Shown here piece after piece: positions 5,177 through 10,457 of a stretch of 10,457 nt of DNA. Position 1 is the stretch's first letter. Each line of letters starts with the position of its first letter. Location: assembly GCA_958414155.1 (NCBI GenBank), contig CATYWI010000009.1, positions 1 through 10,457 on the forward strand. Direction: 5' to 3'. Source of the DNA: an uncultured Anaerotruncus sp. (lineage in GTDB: Bacteria > Bacillota_A > Clostridia > Oscillospirales > CAG-272). A program made the position numbers and the translations under genes. The notes below the pieces were generated by a model, which saw nothing but the letters and a program-made list of their open reading frames with translations, was not told the origin of the DNA and made no database searches.

Positions 5177-6655
5177 ATGTCGGCAGGAAAAGCAAAGAAC
5201 GGCGGGGATGCCGCCGCGCGTCCGCGCAGGACGCTTGCGCTTACCCGGCGTGCGCCGATCTATGCGGTGCTGTGGGTCGGGGCGCTGATATTTACGCAGG
5301 CACTGCGTTCAACTGCGTCAAATATATTTTTTACCTTTGTGGTCATGCTGCCGCCGGTGGCGCTCATCTATCTTCTGATAGCGCGCTCCGCGCTCAAGGT
5401 AAGCATGCTCTCCGAGCATGGCAGAGTCGAAAAACACGCGCCGTACAGCTATGATTTCCGCGTTATAAACGAATCTGTCATCGCATTTCCGTTCACCGAG
5501 GTGGTGCTTGTGCTTCCGCAAAGCAATGCGGTGCGGTGCAGCGAACGGACGGCTAAGATATCAATGTCGCCGCGCGAGTCGTACAATGTGAAAAATACGG
5601 TGAGCTTCCGTTTTCGCGGCACATATGAGATAGGCGTGCGCTGTTTTTACGTGTACGATCTTTTCCGTATGCTCTGTCTGCGCATAGATGTAAACAATTT
5701 TGAATCGGTAGAGGTGCTGCCGCGCCGGCTGGGGATAGCCAACGATGACAGCCGCACGGCGTCGGATTCTGCCAAGCGCACGGTAAAGCTGCCGCACAGC
5801 TATGACAAGCTGGAGGTCAGCGATGTGCGCGAGTACAGGCTCGGGGATACGCTCAAAAGCATACACTGGAACCTTTCCTCAAAAAGCGAGGATCTTGTGG
5901 TGCGTGATTACAACACGGGCACTACCGATATCAGCTGTATTTACTGCGATATGACCGCGCATTTTCCCGACGAGCCGCCGCGGCGCGACGCGGATGACGA
6001 CGATGAGCCTGTCACGCCGAAAAAGGAAAGAAATAGTAAAAAGAAAAAAAGAACCGATAAAAGCAAAAAACACGCTGGTGCGTCCGACGTTCCTGTCGAA
6101 AACAGCGCCGAGGTCGCCGCTATGCTGCTTGCCGATGACGAATACTATGCCGATATGAACGAGTTCTGCGCCGACGGCGTTGTGGAGCTTACCATAGCGG
6201 CGGTATTGCGCGAGCTGCGTTCCGGCAACGCGGTAAGGCTTATGTGGTTTGACGAGCGCGCCGTGCTTGGGGCGTTTGCGTACGAATTTACCGAGCCGGA
6301 GGATTTTGAGCTTGTATTCGATCTTTTTGCTACCGCGCCGCTCGTGCGCGGCAGTGAGCGCCGTCCGGTTACCGAACTTGCCGCCATGCAGCGCGATACC
6401 GACGGACTGCGCAGTATATATGTCGTTCCCGCGCTTGACGGCGCAACGCTTGCCGCGCTTTGCGGAGATCACGGTATCTCAAGCGCCGACAGGTCTGCCG
6501 AGGTAATGCTTTACGATCCCGCAGAGCGCTATTATGACGCGCTTGAGCACCTGCGCTATATCGACGGCTGCCGTGTGCAGCTTGCCGAGAACGGCGCGGC
6601 GCTCACAACACACGGCACAAAATCAGAAGAAGGGTACGGTGGGGAGCATGTCTGA
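5177..6655 (+). CDS. DUF58 (vWA-like) membrane protein with charged insertion
   Basis: This 492-residue protein is the usual partner of MoxR ATPases. The N-terminus is basic, followed by two membrane segments at about 27-42 and 50-69 and then a beta-rich region. The DUF58 signature is clear at 214-243: S-D-V-R-E-Y, R-L-G-D, S-I-H-W-N and the following basic/acidic stretch to V-V-R-D-Y. It continues into a strand ending C-D-M-T at 257-260, where a vWA-type fold would begin. At 264-301 the domain is interrupted by a hydrophilic insertion: Pro/Arg/Asp-rich first, then strongly Lys-rich (P-K-K-E-R-N-S-K-K-K-K-R). The domain resumes at about 310. A Shine-Dalgarno-like AGGGGA lies about 13 bases before the start, so coupling to moxR translation is likely. 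Its 3' end overlaps the transglutaminase gene by eight bases. It is inferred to be a membrane-anchored adaptor linking the ATPase to the transglutaminase; its exact role is unknown. Confidence 0.92.
   Translation: MSAGKAKNGGDAAARPRRTLALTRRAPIYAVLWVGALIFTQALRSTASNIFFTFVVMLPPVALIYLLIARSALKVSMLSEHGRVEKHAPYSYDFRVINESVIAFPFTEVVLVLPQSNAVRCSERTAKISMSPRESYNVKNTVSFRFRGTYEIGVRCFYVYDLFRMLCLRIDVNNFESVEVLPRRLGIANDDSRTASDSAKRTVKLPHSYDKLEVSDVREYRLGDTLKSIHWNLSSKSEDLVVRDYNTGTTDISCIYCDMTAHFPDEPPRRDADDDDEPVTPKKERNSKKKKRTDKSKKHAGASDVPVENSAEVAAMLLADDEYYADMNEFCADGVVELTIAAVLRELRSGNAVRLMWFDERAVLGAFAYEFTEPEDFELVFDLFATAPLVRGSERRPVTELAAMQRDTDGLRSIYVVPALDGATLAALCGDHGISSADRSAEVMLYDPAERYYDALEHLRYIDGCRVQLAENGAALTTHGTKSEEGYGGEHV
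5965..6080 (+). other. Low-complexity charged insertion within the DUF58 coding sequence
   Basis: Residues 264-301 run from Asp-rich to Lys-rich. The DNA shifts from GC-rich to purine-rich with A-runs (about 6018-6071), unlike its flanks. The frame stays open on both sides, so it is an in-frame insertion and not a frameshift. Confidence 0.75.
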
Positions 6656-9600
6656 CGAAAAACGCATCGAAAACGAAGTATCCGCTGATACCGGCTCCCC
6701 GGCGGCAGAGCCGCAGGATCCGTCCCGCGAGGATGTAAAAGCGGCGAGAAAAGCCGCAAAAGCAGCAAAAAAGGCGGAACGCGCCCGTCTAAGGGCTAAA
6801 AAGAAGGCGAAAAAGAAGGCTAAAAAGAAAAAGCCGATCCTGCCAATCGGCAGTCGCCCGCTTATCTGCCCGCCCGAGGCGTCGGACAGCTCCGCAAAGT
6901 CGGGCGCGATCGGAATGATACTGCGCGCTGTGGTAATATTTTTTGCCGTATTCGGTATGAGTTTTCTCGTTACCGACGCGCTTGGATTTTTCAAGGAAGA
7001 AGAGGGCGCGGTCAGCGGCGGCTTTCTGGCGCTTGCATCGCTTGTGTGGGTGACACTGCTTACGCTCTCCGCAGCCGTAAAGACGCGCCGCGTCGCCATT
7101 CCGCTTACGGTCGCGGCGGTGATCGGTGGGGCAGCCGCAGTGGCTGTCAATTGGACGGCGGTGTTCCGGGGTGCCGTCAACGGGATAGTCACAAGGATGT
7201 ACTCTTACGGCTATCTTTCGATCATCAAGTATAAACAGCCGGGCGAGTACGGCGACGTGGGACTTCACGGCGCGGTAACGCTTGCCGCCGGAGTGCTCGT
7301 AGCGGTATACGCATTTGCGTATGTGCCGTTTCTTGTGCGCCGCACACGTCCGGTGATTCCGTTGATCGCTACTGTCGCCACGCTCGTGCCCGTGTTCGTT
7401 TACAACCTTACGCGCTCAAACTGGGGCGTCGCAATGATAATAGCGGCATTTTCGGGCGCCATAGTTATGTGTGCGTTCGACGCTGTTTATCAGCGCGAGC
7501 CGTCGCCGGATGAGTACGATACCGAGACCTGCGTGTTTGAGGCGGAGGCTCCGGTGGGCGAGCCGGATGAGGCGACCTCACGCGAACGCCGCCGCGCCGA
7601 GGCAAAGGCGCACCGCGATGCGCGCCGTGCCGCAAAAAAGGCGGAGCGCGCCGCGCGCAAACGTCTGCACAGCGGTAAGGCTCCCGTAAGCGCCGACGAG
7701 GATATATCGGACTATTTTGCCAATCCGAAAAAACGGTCCGCAAAAGCCGAAAAGCCGAAAAAGGTCAAAAAAACAAGGCTCACAAAAGCCGAGCGCGCCG
7801 CCAAAAAGAAGGCGGGGCGCGCCGCGCGCGCCGAGGAGCGCCGCCATGACCGCGAGATAATCGCGGCACGCCGCCTTGCCCGCGAGGGCAGGCTGAGCCG
7901 GTCGCTCACGCGTGCATCGGCAGGCGGATATGCGGGCGCTGTGGCTTTTGCCGCAGCTATGCTGATACTTTTCATTCCCACCGTAACGACGAACGATAGC
8001 TTTCGTCTTATCGACGCGATAGATTCAAAGATCGATTATTACCGCGAGTATGTGACCGCGTTCCTGATGGGCGACGATCCCATTCTTGACGAGCTGGCGT
8101 ATTCCGCCAGCCGGCAGAGCTTTGAGCCGCGCTCGACCGAGGCGAAGCATCTTTCCTATACCGGCGCGAGCGTTATGCAGGTGAATACCCCGAGCGGAAG
8201 TTTTCCCATTTACCTGCGCGGGTGGATCGCAACAGACTATGACCGCGCGTCAAGCTCATGGCTCACCGCCCGTACCAACAGTGAGACCTTCAAAAATTAC
8301 CGCGCGACCTTCGGAACGTCTATGGATCCTTCGGAGTCGATGCTCTACGGCGCATACCGCTATTACGATCCGGAAAGCATGGCGGATATCGATTTTTCCA
8401 AGGGCAGATACAACAGCAACTCAAGTTACGGCTTTGTCGCCATGCAGATCAATATGAAAAGGCTCGGCCTCGGCGGCTATCTTGTTTATATGCCCTCCTA
8501 CACTAACCGCAGGTACAGTCCGTTCGTTACGATATCCACCGGACGTGACGTGAATGTCATGCGTTCATGGGGCGGTTCGGACGCCACAAAGCTCTCCTAT
8601 ATCAACTTTTTTGACGGTATCTACACCGGCTACCGCTTTGCAAAGGATAAGGACGGTTACGCATCGGTGGCTTATATCACATCGATGAAGAATACCTACT
8701 TTTACCGGAACGTAGCCGAGGCGATAGTAACGGTGAACCACGACCGTATGCTCATAGAGCGCGACCGCGCCGAAAAGGCAGATTCGCTGAAGCGCTACGG
8801 CACGGAGCAGTCGTTTGCGGGAGTCTTTAAGACCGAGAGCGTTGGGGACGGTCGATACAACGTCACCATGTACGGCGAGCTGTTTTACAGCGTGTATTAC
8901 AACACGGCGGATGAACGCATAGAGATAACCGTTCCGAGCGATGTCGGCGATCACATTTATTATTACGGCATCAATGACAACAAGTTTTTGTCCAAAAAGA
9001 CCGCGCGCAAGCTGGCGGACGATCCGGAGCAGGGTTTGATATACGCCTATTCAACTCCCGATCTGCCGCCGCTGATACGCTATCTTGAGCTTTTTACCGA
9101 GGCTGAGAGAGACGCGTTCATCCAGTACTGGCGCGTGAGCGACTATTATACGAGATATGTTTACGACACCTACGTGACCAAGCCGGAAAGCACCGTGATA
9201 CGCGATCTTGTTGAAAAGATAATCTCCGAGGCTTACACCGAGTCGTGGGCTTTTAGCGTACCTGTTGATTATATCGAGGGCTGCGAGTATGTGGGGGACA
9301 AGGTCATAATCCCGACAGATTTTTCGCGTGCTGCCGAAAGCTGCAGCTATGCCGCAACAGAATGGTCGCAATTCACGCTTGCATCCGCGGTGGAGGACGT
9401 CGAGGTGTACGAGCAGAGACACAAGCTCGTTATGGAATTCATCAAGTGGCTGAAGGAAAATTGCAGCTACACGCTGACTCCGACGCTCTCGGATGCCGAG
9501 GGACTGGACGGCGTAGAGAAATTCCTTACGGTGACGCATGAGGGCTACTGCGTGCAGTTTGCTTCCTCCCTTGTGCTCATGCTCCGCGAGGCGGGCATAC

Positions 9601-10457
9601 CCGCAAGATATGTCGAGGGATATATCGCATCCGATTTCCGCCGTACCGGAGAGGGCATGGGATATACCGCGACCGTGCGCGACAAAAATGCGCACGCATG
9701 GGTCGAGGTCTGGTATGACGGCATAGGCTGGATGCAGTATGAGGCGACGCCGGAGTATTATTCGGGTATGTACGAGTACGGTTCATCCGATCCTACACCC
9801 GTAACGCCGGTCGGCCCCGGTCGGACGGAAGGAGACGATGTGGAGCCGGATGATGATCCGGGAATGACCGATGAGGAGCTGGCGGAGCTTCTGCGCCGTC
9901 AGGAAGAGGCGGAAAGGCGCAAACGCATCGTTAAGATCGTGGTTATCGCATCGGTCGCAGTTGCGGTGGTATGCATACTTACGGTCGCCGCGGTGATCAT
10001 AAAGCGCCGCGCCGCACGGCAGACAGCCGAGCGCGAGGAGCTGTTGAGGAAGCTCGCGGATGCGGGACGCGGCGGAGCGCCGCTTGAACAAGCCGAACGC
10101 AGGGAGTTGGTGCTGAGGTATTCGGATATGCTCGCGGCACTGCTTGCCGAGTGCGGATGCGCTCCGGAGAGCGGCGAGTTCCGCGAGGATTATGCCGAGC
10201 GCGTGTTCGGCGAGCTGGGCGAATATCTGCGTATGCCGTCGGAGGCGGAACGCACACGGTCCGAGCAGCAGAGACCGATGACACGACGCGGATTCGGTAA
10301 GTGCCTTGATACGATAGCGGCTGTCGAGTTCGGCGGAGAAAACGCCCGGGTAGACGATGCCGCGCTGCACGAGCTTGAAAAGCTGTGGCGCAGACTTGAG
10401 GGCAATGCCGCACATGACCGCATAGGTCCATGGCGCAGATTCGTTCTTAAATATTTC
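6648..10457 (+). CDS. Large TgpA-like membrane transglutaminase with polybasic cytosolic segments (3' end outside window)
   Basis: The frame is open for 1,270 codons from ATG 6648 to the window edge without a stop. Layout: Lys/Ala/Arg-rich start (about 27-63); six predicted membrane helices (about 88-108, 126-144, 149-167, 209-229, 235-252, 259-277); a long Arg/Lys/Ala-rich loop (280-422); helix seven (428-446); an external region of about 500 residues that includes Y-L-R-G-W at 522-526, a family feature; a transglutaminase core with G-Y-C (Cys968), H-A-W (His1016) and Y-E-A-T-P (Glu1032 at the third catalytic position, as in the F-E-P-T-P of Firmicutes relatives); helix eight (1097-1118); and a cytosolic DUF4129-like tail. 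Bacillus YebA-type relatives have about 740 residues, so this one is much expanded. It is probably a surface thiol enzyme (crosslinking or proteolysis) working with MoxR and DUF58; substrate unknown. In-frame GTG 6639, four bases after AGAAGGG, is an alternative start. Confidence 0.93.
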   Translation, partial: MSDEKRIENEVSADTGSPAAEPQDPSREDVKAARKAAKAAKKAERARLRAKKKAKKKAKKKKPILPIGSRPLICPPEASDSSAKSGAIGMILRAVVIFFAVFGMSFLVTDALGFFKEEEGAVSGGFLALASLVWVTLLTLSAAVKTRRVAIPLTVAAVIGGAAAVAVNWTAVFRGAVNGIVTRMYSYGYLSIIKYKQPGEYGDVGLHGAVTLAAGVLVAVYAFAYVPFLVRRTRPVIPLIATVATLVPVFVYNLTRSNWGVAMIIAAFSGAIVMCAFDAVYQREPSPDEYDTETCVFEAEAPVGEPDEATSRERRRAEAKAHRDARRAAKKAERAARKRLHSGKAPVSADEDISDYFANPKKRSAKAEKPKKVKKTRLTKAERAAKKKAGRAARAEERRHDREIIAARRLAREGRLSRSLTRASAGGYAGAVAFAAAMLILFIPTVTTNDSFRLIDAIDSKIDYYREYVTAFLMGDDPILDELAYSASRQSFEPRSTEAKHLSYTGASVMQVNTPSGSFPIYLRGWIATDYDRASSSWLTARTNSETFKNYRATFGTSMDPSESMLYGAYRYYDPESMADIDFSKGRYNSNSSYGFVAMQINMKRLGLGGYLVYMPSYTNRRYSPFVTISTGRDVNVMRSWGGSDATKLSYINFFDGIYTGYRFAKDKDGYASVAYITSMKNTYFYRNVAEAIVTVNHDRMLIERDRAEKADSLKRYGTEQSFAGVFKTESVGDGRYNVTMYGELFYSVYYNTADERIEITVPSDVGDHIYYYGINDNKFLSKKTARKLADDPEQGLIYAYSTPDLPPLIRYLELFTEAERDAFIQYWRVSDYYTRYVYDTYVTKPESTVIRDLVEKIISEAYTESWAFSVPVDYIEGCEYVGDKVIIPTDFSRAAESCSYAATEWSQFTLASAVEDVEVYEQRHKLVMEFIKWLKENCSYTLTPTLSDAEGLDGVEKFLTVTHEGYCVQFASSLVLMLREAGIPARYVEGYIASDFRRTGEGMGYTATVRDKNAHAWVEVWYDGIGWMQYEATPEYYSGMYEYGSSDPTPVTPVGPGRTEGDDVEPDDDPGMTDEELAELLRRQEEAERRKRIVKIVVIASVAVAVVCILTVAAVIIKRRAARQTAEREELLRKLADAGRGGAPLEQAERRELVLRYSDMLAALLAECGCAPESGEFREDYAERVFGELGEYLRMPSEAERTRSEQQRPMTRRGFGKCLDTIAAVEFGGENARVDDAALHELEKLWRRLEGNAAHDRIGPWRRFVLKYF
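6715..6836 (+). repeat. Lys/Ala/Arg-rich coding array, N-terminal segment of the transglutaminase protein
   Basis: Codons for Lys, Ala and Arg alternate in short imperfect repeats, K-A-A-[RK]-K early on and then K-K-K-A units. The segment lies before the first membrane helix and so is predicted to be cytosolic. It shares the motif A-A-K-K-A-E-R-A with the second array. Confidence 0.7.
7578..7905 (+). repeat. Arg/Lys/Ala-rich coding array, central loop of the transglutaminase protein
   Basis: About 110 residues between helices six and seven are dominated by Arg, Lys, Ala and Glu, with recurring A-A-K-K-A-E-R-A and T-K-A-E-R-A-A-K-K-K elements. The composition suggests an extended or helical, strongly positive cytosolic loop that includes the D-Y-F-A-N-P-K-K patch. 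It is absent from short family members such as Bacillus YebA. Confidence 0.7.

Noticed and set aside
4146..5195. 349-codon minus-strand open frame opposite moxR
   Set aside because: It is the complement of a gene with all AAA+ motifs. Its composition (rich in Arg, His, Cys, Leu) is typical of an antisense shadow in GC-rich DNA.
6623..7268. Minus-strand open frames opposite the start of the transglutaminase gene
   Set aside because: Repetitive F-F-L/F-A-F-F strings are the reverse reading of the Lys/Ala array. The + frame is open for 1,270 codons with a clear domain order.

Overview
The window reads as chromosomal DNA of an uncultured, gut-type Clostridia (Firmicutes) bacterium. This is inferred from GC-rich codon use, lipoprotein-type solute-binding proteins with a Ser/Thr/Pro linker, Shine-Dalgarno-led starts, a repeat-stalked surface protein with a C-terminal membrane anchor, and Firmicutes-type versions of Nth and of the MoxR/DUF58/transglutaminase module. 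All genes lie on the + strand. I see no tRNA, rRNA, CRISPR array or insertion sequence.

Layout. (1) Positions 1-2029 hold two tandem paralogous extracellular solute-binding lipoproteins, the first cut by the window edge and the second complete, with no transporter permease between or after them. (2) Positions 2061-2160 form a transcription boundary: a GC-rich hairpin, then a perfect-consensus housekeeping promoter whose -10 lies inside a perfect inverted repeat. (3) Positions 2222-3211 encode a secreted, probably wall-spanning surface protein: signal peptide, beta-rich domain, ten E-T-K-x repeats and a C-terminal GCGS/hydrophobic/basic tail. (4) A short terminator-like hairpin abuts the ribosome binding site of nth (endonuclease III, 3256-3948). 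(5) Positions 3949-4181 are a structured intergenic region with two large hairpins flanking AT-rich promoter-like sequence. (6) Positions 4182-10457 (gene continues past the window) hold a tightly packed moxR - DUF58 - transglutaminase operon.

How the genes work together. The last three genes form the widespread MoxR AAA+ ATPase / DUF58 (vWA-like) / TgpA-like membrane transglutaminase module. Known members suggest a chaperone-type ATPase acting with a membrane-tethered DUF58 adaptor and a multi-pass transglutaminase-fold enzyme at the cell surface; the substrate is unknown. This version is unusual: the transglutaminase protein exceeds 1,270 residues, has an enlarged ectodomain, and carries long Lys/Arg/Ala-rich segments predicted to be cytosolic. 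DUF58 also carries a charged, Lys-rich insertion. The upstream genes (sugar or peptide capture lipoproteins, a stalked surface protein, base-excision repair) appear to be separate transcription units.

Nothing here is clearly a new defence or mobile system. The items most worth a second look are the polybasic arrays shared by the operon's membrane proteins, the long leader hairpin ahead of moxR, and the duplicated solute-binding genes with a 53-bp identical tract.
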